Source: Monarcha castaneiventris obscurior
Lineage: Eukaryota; Chordata; Aves; Passeriformes; Monarchidae
Direction: 5' to 3'
NCBI GenBank assembly: GCA_026261815.1
Contig: JAMPIT010000350.1
Location: forward strand, 2,108,001 to 2,172,000
Length of the DNA: 64,000 nucleotides
Shown: piece after piece, positions 1 through 12,689 of the stretch
How positions within the stretch are numbered: the first letter of the stretch is position 1
How the letters are laid out: each line of letters starts with the position of its first letter
Notes under the pieces: generated by a model
The model's database searches: none
What the model was told of the DNA's origin: nothing
Seen by the model: only the letters and a program-made list of their open reading frames with translations
Position numbers and translations under genes: made by a program

Positions 1-3000
1 TTCCAGACAGGCCTCAGGGGATGACTCTAGTCAGGAACAATGAAGTGACTATAGGAATCCCCATTTCCCTTCAGAGCAGAAGCAGGAGCAGGCAGGGCTA
101 TGCATAGATAGTACTCCTCTGTAGCCAACCTATTCATGTGCCTTAGCCTGAAAGAAGTCATCTGTGAATTCTTTTGTTCACACAGCTCTTTCACTAAGTG
201 GTTGTTTCCTCTCACGGCTCACATTTCTTACTTAGGCTTAGAACTTACACACCCTCAGTCAGTTATACCTAATTTCTGACTGCAGTATTTCCTTCAGAAC
301 CACATGACTGGAAATTTGCTTTTTAGGTTTTAAATACACGGCCAAGGGTTTTTTAAAGAACATTTTTAAAGAATGTTTTTGCAGGAGGTTGCAGCAGGCA
401 CTAGGATATAATATCTATGCTTTAATCATACCCTAGATAAAGTTAGCTCTCAATGTCCCAGAAGAACTCTAGAATGCTTTATTCAGATCAGGTAAATTTT
501 CTATCATGTTATTTTTTAGGCTAAGAATGCTTACTAAGATAGACATTGAATAATCAACTGACTTTCAAATGTGACACCTGATAGTTCCTAATGAACTTAC
601 TGGCGGCTGTTAATTACTGTTGCCCAAAATCAAAGTATGCATTTAGAAAAATAAATATGGATAGAAGATACTAATTTAAATTTCCATTAGAAAACTGACA
701 GTTTTTAAGGAGCTATAACTATACAATGAGTTACCACACACGAAAAACTTCTCTTGCACCTAATAAATAATGAACTTTCCCTGTAATGCATTCTGAGAAG
801 GAAAATTTATATGAAACTATCCCTATTTAAGTAATTTTCACAGCGCACTAGCTCAGAAGCATTCTGGTTTCTTTAATCTTTCTCAATCTTTATACAGTGC
901 AGCTGAAATTGTTACTCAGGTGCTTTAGTTAAAAGCAAACCAAACCATCCAAATTAAATCCAGTAGGTGATTTTTAAGGACCTGCTTCCTCTGCTTGATT
1001 GTCAACGGATGCAGAGAGCCCAGACCCACCTTCTGACCTTTAAAGACATTCTGCACAAAAAGAGGTGCTAGGCTTCCTGAAGTTAGCACCTCTTTGGATA
1101 GTTTGCAGGCTTTTATACAAGTTACAGCAAAGAAAAAGTTGCACAGAACTTGTTCATTGGTCAGCCTGACCAATGCATTTCTGCACATGCTCCAGCTGTT
1201 CACTACATAGAGGCAATCTGACATTAGCATGTCAGGTTCCTCTCAGGGGTGTAATTTTTATCAAGGTATTAATCTTTAGTTATCTTTGGACAACCTTCCC
1301 TTCTTCTTCCAGTCTCACTAGACAGGAGGTGATCCATCTTTGGCTTGTCATTCTTGTGATATCTTGCTGTGATTCTCCACTTTGGGGACCAGAGTATTGG
1401 ATCACAGACATTGAAGCCAGGTGATGCAAAGTCCTGAGCTCACACAAACCCACTCCAAAACTTCAAGCGTGTGTAAAAATGTGAAGGTTGACTCTGTCCT
1501 AGAGGATTTGATACTGGATCAGGTTATTATCAAGCTACTTTTGACTCCCTGCAGAATGAAGCATACTTTGGCCTCCTGTAGACAGTATGAAAAATGACAG
1601 CCATTATAAAAGAGGCTGTATCCAGTGCTATGGTAGTGTGATGGAAATGCAGTGCTTTATTCATGCTTGATCTGTATTAACTCCAAACTGAAAAGTGATC
1701 CACTAGCACAAATTTGGAACAAGATCTAAGGCTTCTTCTGGTCAAGGGATATACTCCAATGAATAACCAGGAAGCTTATTGCACTCATTATAATTACATA
1801 TAGTTTTACTTAATTACACCTCTGTTTAGGCAAAACATCCCTTTCATTATTTTTCCCAGGACTTTTAAGGGTAGAAGACAAGATAGAAATACATCCTTCT
1901 GAACTAGTGGATCTAGATACTACAGGGTATTTGGCTATTACACTGTTGTGGCTATGTAACTTGAATATTCTGGGTTGAAGGAATTTTAAACCATATATCA
2001 GCGCTGAACAGCATTAGGATTTTTTCTCCATCATCTGGAATTCGGGACTAGTCTGCCCAACTTTTCAAGTCAAACAAATTTACTAAAATAAAAAATAGAG
2101 GAATAAAACCAGAATTTCGATAAAATCTTAATTGTTCTGACAAGTTATACAACTGTAGCAGTACATTTTCTGTAGGTAAGATTGAACCAATTAGATTGCA
2201 TATTTAACAGAAGTAAAAACCAGTGTGTTCTAAAATTGGGAGGCATGCCCCAGCTTCAGCTGAGTAAATGAAAATGTAATATTCTGCCACTTACCAGTCA
2301 ATTAAGTAACCACAGTTACTTTTTACTTTACAGTTACTCCCAGTCAGTATCTGGAATGTGAGAAGAAACGGATTTGTAATTGTGTAACTAGGAAGAAATG
2401 TGTCACTTTAAAAAATACATTGTCTGGAACACCTGGTATTTGGGATACTAGGTACATGTACCAGGGTGTCTTTGTAGGTAGATAGACAGTTTTGTGGCTA
2501 GTTCCATGCAGATCTTTAAACCTGCTGAATCGAGACAAATGCAAAGGCAGGACACATACTCCTATAAAAACATCAACAGCAGCTCCAGTCTCCAAGAAAA
2601 AGCAGGCAGATGAATGTTCTTCCTTCATCATTATTTCACTGTGCAGCACAACTAGCTGACTGCGTAGTGATGATTTCCAAACCACCTTTTACTGTAATTC
2701 CTGTCATTCTACATCAAATAACTTTGCATATCAAGAAGGCCTCTGTAATCTCTGAAGGTATTTTTTCACTGAGACTTCATTCAAGTTTGATCTCTATGTG
2801 CGATTCACCCATTCATTTAAAGCTACCCAGAGAGCAAGTTCTGCAGTTCTATTGCTTTCCACAAGTTTAGAGAAAGAATAAGAGCTGCCTTTGATGGCCT
2901 TACTGCACTCCTTTGTATAATGTAAGCTTTTTTCCACATTTCTACTATGTGCTCAGTTTTCCTTTTTGTACCATTTATTCCTCTGATCCTCAAACATATC

Positions 3001-6000
3001 TGTTGGAAGAAGTAGCAGATTCATACCAGAATATGGAATATATATTTTTGATTCTTGATTAACCAAAACCTTTATCACACTCTCAAAATGATTTGCATTT
3101 GAGGATGCTGGGATAGGCTTCCCTGGAGTGATTTTGAAATACAAAAAGAATGTTTTATAACAGTAAATACAGTGCTTCTTGCAGGCAACTCCTCTCTAGG
3201 TTAAACATTCACACTGTCTGGACAGACTGCAGTCTATGTTCACAGATTTATGTGTATTTTTCACCGATTTTGCACAGTATGGTCTTCTGAAAGTTCACTT
3301 GGCAAGAAACAGTTTTTGCTAAGTATAAAGTGTGAAATCTGGCAATAAAGTTTTAAACTAAACCCAGCATTTTTCAGCCTACATATTCTGGCAACTGCTG
3401 TCTTACTAAACAATATCAATTTCTAGCCAGTATTATGTGTAGTCTTACAGCCATGTCCACCACCAATTTTTCAGAGTAACATTCTCATAGCTACTGATAC
3501 CAGGGATCACAAGGCAACAAGGGATGGGCAGGGATGACTAAAACACCTCTGTTGAAGATATGGAAAATGTGACCTGGAAGAAAGAATAAATTGAGAAAGA
3601 ATGAGTAAAATGACATTATTATCTTTTAAATGTATTGCCCATTGGATAAGTGTCTTGTGGGAATAAATACACCGGGGGGAATCCTGGCCAAGTTGCCATT
3701 AAGGTAAGCAATGCTCAGTCCTGTTGACAGAAGAGATTCTGTCTTGGGAGACAGTTCTCAGCCTTGACATTTCCAGGCATGAACAGATGGATCAGTGTAG
3801 ACTGAACCTCTTTACTATATATATAAAGAAGATAATATATGTCTGAGTACTTAAATGCTCTCTTTTTGAGTACAAATCAGTTGCAGGATTGTGTAAATCA
3901 ATTACTTAGTCTACAAGTTAAAACTGATTGTGTTGGAAGTTATCTATATTATGTGTAGCCTTAGACTCGTAACTTTTGTCCTAATATGGAAACGAGGTGG
4001 ATCGTCCAGACTCCTGCACTGTTGAAAACCACTGGCACCTCTAGCACTGCATTCTTCCAGCATCCCATATGGGGCTGTGCTCCCTCAATGACCGTTTCCC
4101 AGTACTCCCGGGGCGAAGAAGCGCCCTCTGCAGAGAAGAAAGCCACAGTGCACCAGCACTCTCTAAAAAGAGCATCCAATTCCCATAGTTCTCAAAGGGA
4201 ATGAAGCCACTGTTGCCCCCAGGCCTCTATTTTGACAGTTCTGTGGCCGCTGGGTGGGCTGGGCGTGCCCATGTGGCAGGGCAGTGACCTCAGTCCATCA
4301 GGAACAACAGCAGGGGCCTAGAAAATGGCAGAACAAAGCAAATCAGCCTGCACTCTCAGGAAGAACAGGATGTGCTGGCATTGTGGAAGGGATTAATTAT
4401 TCATTAGGTTCCTCGCAGGTGACTTTAGGTACTGCCTCTGCTAAGCTTCAGTTACAACAGAAAATAAAGTAATTCAGCAAGGAGTTTGACTATTGGTGCT
4501 AAGTAAGTATTTTAAAAGGCAGCCTGTAGTAGCATATTTGCTAAAAGATGAGAGATTAGGATAAGAGATATGCAATTATATGTGAGGCTATAGGGATGTA
4601 GAATAAAGGAGAGAATTGCAATATACATAACAAAAAAATGTGTGTTTTTCACACATAAAAGGAATTTCCACTTCAACCTGGCCACTTACTGCAAGTGCAG
4701 CTAGATCTCTTGCTGTTTGCATAACACAGCTCCTTCTCCCAGCTTGCTCTGCTGCTCACTCAAATACAGCCAATTTTTTGTGCTGATTGAAGCATTTTTC
4801 CCTTTGAACACTGTTCATCCTTCTGTCTTTTATGGGAACATTCACTGAAGTGAATAGTGTGGAGGGTACTAGTGTGTAACCCATGCCAGAGATAATAGCT
4901 TTAGCCCTCAGTGTATTTTGGTATTTTGACCAGCCATCTCTCCACCATCCAAGCACTCAGGCATCTCCCATGAACAGCAGAAGCACGAAGCAGTGATGGT
5001 GATGTTGCCATGCTGTCGAATGAAGACTTTCATCCTGTCAATGCACTTTTTATGTGGTTTGGCACATCCTGGTTTCTCACATTGCTCACGTATCTTCTTT
5101 CTTCTTTCCTTCCACGTAAAAGCAGATTATGTTGCATTTGTTTTTCTATTGTCTGTGTTCTAGACTTGGCTTTATTTGTCTTGATGGGTGAGCTGGATGT
5201 CACCATTCTCCAGTTATTTTCCTTTCTGTTCCTATTATTGACCTGACTATAGCTTCCTTATATTACCCATATAAAAATGCAGCTTGGAAAGGTTGCTATT
5301 CTTCAGTGTAACAAAGTGATGTTTGTACTCACCAAATGCTTAATTGTGTGTCTTTTCCTCTTATTATAGCAGAAAGTCTCCTTTGCCTTACCTTCTCTTA
5401 ATTAAAACATAATCTTCATTGTTCTTTTTCTATTCTTAATTGAAGGTAGAGAATCTGTTCTCTAGTCAGTCAACTGGTTACCAAACCAAAGCCAATCAAA
5501 GCTAATCAGTTTAGTCCCTGAAAGAAGGCACCTTGATGGTTCCAAATTGATTAACAGCTCTCCAGGTCTCAACTTCTCATACTCAGTCTTGCAGCTGTCT
5601 GTATGGCCAATTTTGCCTGTGCTCAAATTCTTCCCAGTGCAAAACCATTTACATTCCACTTCAATGCATGGTAGTACCTTGCCTAAGTGTGGCCACCAGC
5701 CAAGTTTAGGTGACCTAGTTCAGGATCAAATCCTATAAAGATCCCACTTGGTTAAATAAGAAAGCTAAAGTAAAAATAAACACAAGGAGGTAATTATTTC
5801 CTAATTTTTTTTGAGCTATGAGAAATACTGAGAAAGAATACATTTTTTGACACAGAGAGCTCAGGCAAAAGTAATCAAGTTACTGAGATATTATAAGCAA
5901 CCTTCTCTCACCAGGCCTATTTTCTGTACACAGGCTCAGAGGTAGCTCAGAGATCCCTTCACACTTGAACCCCAGGCAGTCTATTCTCTCTTCCCATCAA

Positions 6001-8910
6001 ACTGGCCTCTCCATTTTAGGGCTTCACTGAAACGTGACATGTCTTAGAAAGTGTGTGCACATGTCTGAGGATGCTCTCCTCGCTGTGTTCTGCATTCATC
6101 ACACTCAGCACAGTGTGTCAGGATTGGGCTAGTTTAAGAAAAAGTATCTCAAGGGTTCTGGCTGCAGTTCTCCATTGAGTATCCACCAAATAAATTCCTC
6201 TGCAAAAAGCTGAATTAGTGACTTTTTGTGACCTTATAGTTCCAGGTTTGATTATATCTAGAGGAATTGGACACAGGACATTCCAAGACACTGGGTTCCA
6301 GGCACTTCTGCATCATCATAGTTTTTTCAAGTGTCATGCCATTTCCCATAAATACTGACAGAGGCATTCATTCCTAGCCTAGCTAGGCTCAGGCACATGG
6401 GTCCCACCGTGCAGACACTGTGGGCTGCTGGGTTTGCACGTGGTCTGCTTTGTGCATGGCAAAGTAGGTTGCATGGAGGATGCCTCTGTAAGGACTAGAT
6501 GATCATGTGAGCAGATTTGCAGAGTCGACATATGGGTATCTGGCTTTAAGGTTGCTTACTTTTTTCTTTCTGGTCATGTTCCTACATTTAGTCCTTTGCC
6601 TTATAGAAAAAAATGACCACAGTGTCCCAATTTTTCTCAGAATTGGAACATCTAATGAACATCACTTGCTTTGGGGATTTGTCCTGCTCACATTTCTGCC
6701 ATAGCATAACTGGGATTCTGTGTGTGATAATACACTAATAATCTTGGGAATTTATACTTGAAGAATTTCTTTCACTTGAGATTTCAGAGTGCTTAGAAGT
6801 TAATTCATATTACATTACATTACCCATGTGAACTAAGTAAACATTTTCCCCAGTGCAGAAACTGAGATATGATGAGGATCGTGACTTTGTAGGCTGTATG
6901 TCTCATAGACACCTGTATAAAAAATGGCCTTATTTTGGAAGGTAGTAAGTACTTAAGGCTTCAACTGATTTTAGCCTCTAGCTTTTGTCACCTGCTTTTG
7001 AAAATACTGATTTAAATAAATTGACCTGAATCACAGGATGATGTGTTAAATGTGTTCACATCAAATATCTGCATTTGGTCTGACATTCAAACAGAAACCC
7101 TTCTTTAATTCCCTTTATAGTCCTTAATATTAGGAAAAAATATACCAAGAGAAAACAAAACCAACCCACCACAACCCATCCCAAACAGGATCTCACATAC
7201 GTGTCTCATCCAGAAACTGGTAAGATCTGCTGTTATGTCTTCTATTTGTATATGGGAGAGTAAAATTTCTAACAGATTTCTTCACTGCTGAGCAACAAAG
7301 CAATCTTGCTATGCTACAGATTTAGCCAGTGCAGGAACTGTCACACGGTGTGAGGAGCACCACCAGGACCCGTGGGACCAGCTTATTCCAGCCTGTAACT
7401 AAACAGTCACCAGTGCAGGGAAACACTCAGGGCAGCAGTTCCCTGCTTCTAGGCTTAAATGGGATTCCAACAGGAATAGTAGCTGCCTGGTTGGAGAAGA
7501 GTTGTCTTTAAGTGCAAGAGGTTTTCTTTGAGACCACTCTATCACTGCAAGGCTGCCTGACCTTCAGGCATGTACAGCAGTTTACTGTATTTGTTTGTTG
7601 AATGAGCTAAACTGCCCTTGAATTTACTCTGGGATTAGAGCTCGTTTGAGAGATTAACTGGGGAGCCTGTGGCCTTCTTTATTCTAGTCTGAAAAGAGAT
7701 AAAATGGACTATACCCCACAACTTTGGACCACAAATATGGGCAAAAAAGTGGGTCTGTAAAGTTTTTGCTAAAATTTTGTTGTTAATTTTACTATCATGA
7801 TTCAGTGTGTTACATTCATCAACTCCCTGCTTGGTAGCTGTGCTACTTCCTTGACAAGGTAACTTCACCTTAATCCGAAGATGAGCTGGGAGCATGAAAT
7901 ACATGCTCAGGTCTCATTTACTGCAGCCTACAATTTCAGCTCAAGTCCTCTTTGATGAACAGCACACTCAAAAGCTGTTCTGAAACTCACCTGAAAGATG
8001 GCTGGCATCGGGATAGAAAAACTTTAAGCTGCAGCAGGATCTCCTCAAATGCCTCAGGAGAGGTTTATACACAAACAGACTCTGCCATGTTCATGAAGGT
8101 GGATACCTCCAAATTCCAGACACGGAAAGAGCTAGTACTTTAGGGAGTGCTTCTTCCCTCCCTCACGTAACAGGAAGCCTCCAACAGGTGCTGTTTGAGA
8201 TGAGGCTGGAACAGTAATACCACATTTATTAACCACCAATGCTTGCTTAAACATCCTTTCTCTTGCTCCTCTTCTCCCTCTCCCTTTATTATTTCAGATG
8301 GATTGGTTCCCCCATCCCATTCACGTGTGGCTGTATAAGCAGCAGTGTAATGTGTCAAAAAAACCCTGCAGTAAGAAACAAGACAGGGACAGTAAAAAAT
8401 GTCAGGTGAAACAATGGAACAAAGACTCTACAGAGCAGTGTAAGTGGTGATGCTGGGCATGGCCACACTCACAAAAGCTAGATTCCTAGAGTTTTGGGGG
8501 GAAAAAAATCTAAAAATGTTTAAGATCCAATCTGTGTGTGGTATAATTTTACACATGCACCTGAATTGACAAATACTGAATAGCAACTATTAGCAAGTTC
8601 AAAACAGCTTAATGCCATGTTATGTAACATGAAATTAGACTTAATTTTCTGATATCAATTTTAATTTATCAATTTTGAGATTATATATTCTGCATTACTT
8701 TGGTTGTTTTTTGTTTTTTTTTTTTAACAGTAAAACTGTACATCTGCTTCCTACATTTACTTCCTAGACAGGTCAACACTTTTCTCTTAAACATTTGGCA
8801 CCAAATACCTGTCAAAAATAATGCAATGAATAAGACAGGCCTTGAGGTTTCTCTAATGTGGCAGTTCCTGAATTCCTGAGTGTTACACTACAGACAAACC
8901 ACATTCCATC
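1..8910. other. Upstream intergenic DNA, no gene seen
   Basis: I see no coding exon, RNA gene or clear transposon here. Open frames are all short (at most about 113 codons), overlap on both strands and match no family I recognise. Composition is AT-rich and ordinary, apart from a GC-richer patch at about 3,960-4,470 (see findings). By human gene order, the flank upstream of PSPC1 would face ZMYM5/ZMYM2, but no zinc-finger exon is visible. Confidence 0.6.
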
Positions 8911-8988
8911 TTAAAAAATTTTTTAAATTTTTTTTTTTAAAAATTAATTTTTTTTTTAAATTAAAAAAATTTCAAATATTAAATATTC
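8911..8988. repeat. AT-only palindromic low-complexity tract
   Basis: About 78 bases made almost entirely of alternating A-runs and T-runs, ending in ATATT-type words. The runs are mutually complementary, so the tract could fold on itself. It looks like simple-sequence DNA and encodes nothing. Confidence 0.8.
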
Positions 8989-11611
8989 AAAAATGTGTCA
9001 AAACAATATTATAATTCATTTTTTCATTGTTTGCTAATTTTTTGTTAGGTAAAATTTTTAAGTTACTGAGTTTTCAGGATGGTAAAATATTTTGACCTGT
9101 AGAAAATGCTCAAAGATTATAAATACTATTTCTTCTCTAGCTGTAAGAGTGATTGACAGATACGAGTGAAATCAAAGAAGTTTAGGTAAAAGTATTAGAT
9201 AAACTCCTGAAAACTGAGTTTACACATTCCTAATTCAGTTTAAATTTCTTCCCTTGACAAATACCAAATTCAATCCTGGAACTGGAAAGCAAAAATACAG
9301 ACCACAGAGAAATGTCTCATACCTTTTCAGATCATAGCCAGTGTACAGACTATGTACAGTAACATTTTCAGCCCCAGTGGCATTGTGGAAGAGTAAGTCA
9401 ATTCACAGAGAAATAGCCTTATGTCCCAATTTGAAAGGAAAACCAAAAGAAAAAATTACTGCACAAAGAAGAATAAAGTAAGAAAATTTACAGAATGCAT
9501 TAGCTTCATTGGAGAGGATACAAATAATCAAATGCAAGAAATATCTTTTGCTACAGATTGTGAAAGAGATGATTTGGAGTAAAAGAGAACAAAAACCCCA
9601 ACCACTGGCCATCTACTGTATTCTACTGGATCCCCAAGTGAAGCTCTACTGCCTGATGTGCTGACAGGACATCAAACGATTGTTTAGAGATAAATTAAGG
9701 GCTGAATATATTTGGAGAATACTTCCTTAAGTCTCTGACTTCCTGCTTGCCTTAGTACTTTACTGTCACTCTCCTACACAAAAGGTAAAGACATTATGCT
9801 GAAAAATATCCAAAAAAGAGTGCATTGTATGCATTGATTATATCTGTGGAGAAAGCAGCTTTGGAAAAGTCAGGTAACTTTTGTTGAGCCTAAATGTCCA
9901 CCTGACAAGTACGTTCACAGACAAATATATTTTCATCTATTTTCTGTCCTTGTTTCCTTGACACCAATGTTGTTTCAAAGAATACTACTGACTACTCAAA
10001 CATGGATAATTCCAAAATACAGGTCTTCAGTCACATTAAAAAAATCTATTAATATGGCATGAATTTAGGTGACTACTAACCATGTTAGGTTAGGTTGTAG
10101 AGATTTTATAAATGTGATTCATGTACATTTCAATCAATGTAAAAATAATGAAACAATGTTGCTGAATTCTGCTAGTGTTAAGAAAAGAGAACAGAGAAAG
10201 GCGACTTTCCCACCAGGTTTAAAAATAGAAAATCCAAGTCGTGCTATCCATCTGGAACCAGAGAGATGATATTATTGTAGGTTTGTCATGTTTATTTCCA
10301 CTTGAATTGTTCTATTAAAGTGATAATTCCAGTATTTGTCAGCAGATGGCACTGCAACGACACGATCCCGTCACCACTCCTCGGACTCCATTAGTGGCGT
10401 AATGAGGTCATCCCCAGGCAATCACAAAGAATGCAGGACTATTTCAGATTGCATCAAGCTCTCTTCCTCCACTCCGTTATGGTTGCACCATCAGGCTTGC
10501 TGGCACAGCTATGACAGTTTTTAATATTCTTAGCCAAGTGGACTTTGTAAGAAAGGCTCAGTAGTGGAGAACCAATACCTACCCTAAAGTTAACTTGCTG
10601 GGATATTGCCATGAGCAATACTGAAGGCAAACGCTGTCTTTAACAGCAAGAGATTAAGCTACCTCCTGTGCCAGGTCATGGACAGAGGTTTGCCTCAGCT
10701 CCCTGGCCTTGCAGTTCGGGATAGGATCCCAGCCTCATGCTGCCAAGCTATCTGCCTATGCCATTCCCTATTTCTTCAGTGCAGAATTTTGGGTTTTCCC
10801 TTGGTTTCTCTAACAGAGCATCCTCTTCCATGCCCTAATTTGCCTCTCAGTTCTAGTGCTCCCTGATACATTCTGTCATGACCTACCACTGCAGCTTGAA
10901 TTACAAGTACTGATCCTAACTGTGTCTCGTTGCAGATTTTAGGAAGTAAAAGGAAATAAACCTGGGAGTCCAGAGATGTGTTGAGCACTAAGCTACAGTT
11001 GCCTTTTGAGAAGTCAGTTTCAGCACTGTCACAGCTGTCATCACTGGAGTGCTGGCATCAGAGCAATCACAGTGAAGTTGTGCAAGGGTAACTACAAATA
11101 GTTTCAGATTTTTCTTTGCAGATCAAGATGTGTACAATTTTCAATTTTGCAGTATAACAAGCTCTCATGACTTCCTTTTAGAGGTCTGATGCATTCCTGG
11201 TATTCAGCAGGATGCTGATATTTGGAAGGAAAGTAATGCTATGATATAGAATATTAAAGGCTAGGACAGTTCCTTCTGACTATCTCATATGGCACATGGC
11301 TGGATGGTGTGTGTTTTGGAAATACAGCCAAATCTCTTGATAGCATGAGCACTTTAGCATACACCAAACATAACCAGTTTTAATCTGTAGCAGACAAAAT
11401 GAAAAACACTGCTGATTTTCACAATTCTGTTCCTTTTTTTGCCAACAAATGTTCTTCTCAATAAGGGAATAGTGATTATACTATAAATACTCATGCATAT
11501 GCAGAATATTGTATTTATGCTAGTAAATTTAAATACAAAACCATCTGTGAGATGATAATCCAAAACAATACATGAGTAAGAAAAGAGAGTCTGGCAGTAC
11601 ATATAAAGACA
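8989..11611. other. Intergenic DNA, no gene seen
   Basis: AT-rich non-coding DNA with only short chance open frames on both strands. The one item singled out is the CTCF-like motif near 10.34 kb. I see no exon with plausible splice sites and protein similarity. Confidence 0.55.
10339..10353 (+). promoter_or_regulatory. CTCF-like motif (candidate)
   Basis: The 15 bases TCAGCAGATGGCACT match the usual CTCF core (CCASYAGRKGGCRSY) at every position except the first. The next 60 bases are unusually rich in CpG for this flank. The motif lies about 5.4 kb upstream of the PSPC1 start codon, so it could mark an insulator or loop anchor. That role is inference from the motif alone; a single match in 64 kb can arise by chance. 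Confidence 0.3.
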
Positions 11612-11680
11612 GAAATGAAATGAAATGAAATGAAATGAAATGAAATGAAATGAAATGAAATGAAATGAAATGAAATGAAA
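11612..11680. repeat. (GAAAT)n pentanucleotide microsatellite
   Basis: Nearly 14 uninterrupted copies of GAAAT, 69 bases. It runs directly into the diverged GAAATG-rich satellite copies that follow and is probably an expanded version of a short motif within them. The open frame it gives on the minus strand (repeating Phe-His-Phe-Ile-Ser) is an artefact of the repeat. Confidence 0.95.
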
Positions 11681-11681
11681 A

Positions 11682-12677
11682 GGTAGGAAAGGAAATATAA
11701 TTACATGAAATGAAATTGCAAAACCCAAAAACTTCCTAAATGAAGTGAAAACAATGAAATGGAATTGGGATGACAGAAGTGCATCGAAAGGAGCTGAAAC
11801 TTCAAAAAATTTTTTTCACTGAAATCTTGAGATTTCATTTCTTTTCATGAAATGAAGAATTTTCATCATGGCAGGGTACCAAGATTACTCACTCTTCACT
11901 TTTTGAATCTGGGCCAGCCATGGTGATGAGGATCTCAGCAGCAGCAGCAAGCTGCCCTTAGGGTTTGGGTTAGGGTTCAGAGAACTGCAGAGCCTACAGC
12001 TCCAGGAACACTGGGGCTGGAGAAGTCCTGCCAAGCTTATTCCGGCATGGCCCCACCATTGCTGCTCCTACGTCTTTCTAATCTTGACCATCCATGCTCC
12101 AGCAACCAGATGCTATCCAACTTAGAGTTAGGGTTGAGAGAGTAAAAGAGCCTCCAGCTCCAGGAACACTGGGGCTGGAAAACACCTGCCAGGAGGATCA
12201 TGGCAATCCACAACATTTCTGCCTCACCACCTTTCACCTCAGGGCCATGCACAGAGATGGTCACGTCAGCCGCAGCCCCAAGCTTGTTAAAAGGTTAGTG
12301 GGGAAAAAAAAGAAAATTCTGGAATGAAGTGAAAACAAATAAATGGAATGCAATGAAATGAAGTGCAATGAAATGAGCCAAAACTTCATGAAATTACATT
12401 GCTTGAAATCATCATATTCCATTTCGTTTCATGAAATGAAGGATTTTCATTTCATGAAAGGAAATTAAATGAGAAATCAAGGAATGAAGTGAAATGAAAA
12501 GACAGGAAAGGAAATATAATGACATGAAATTAAATTGAAAAAAACAAAAATTCTGAAATTAAGTGAAAACAATTAAATGGAATGGAAAGAAAGGGAGTGC
12601 AGTGAAATGGGCTGTAACTTCACAAAATTACTTTAATTGAAATCTCAAGATTTCATTTTCTTTCATGAAATGAAGAA
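11682..12677. repeat. Compound satellite/minisatellite block
   Basis: Two near full-length monomers of about 178 bp (11,682-11,860 and 12,500-12,677) share the same order of words: GGAAAGGAAATATAAT, then AAGTGAAAACAAT, then a palindromic end around TTTCATGAAATGAA. A shorter third copy lies at about 12,311-12,445. Between the first two copies sits a GC-richer insert with two units about 158 bp apart; a 24-base identical stretch occurs at 11,998-12,021 and 12,156-12,179. Each unit starts near a TTAGGG-type run (11,959-11,978 and 12,122-12,136). I do not recognise a named repeat family. Confidence 0.75.
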
Positions 12678-12689
12678 GTCATGACTGGT

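Noticed and set aside
925..1230. 101-codon minus strand frame
   Set aside because: I checked it for transposase or viral motifs and found none; its length is within chance for this much DNA.
11354..11728. 124-codon minus strand frame with FHFIS repeats
   Set aside because: It is translation of the (GAAAT)n microsatellite.
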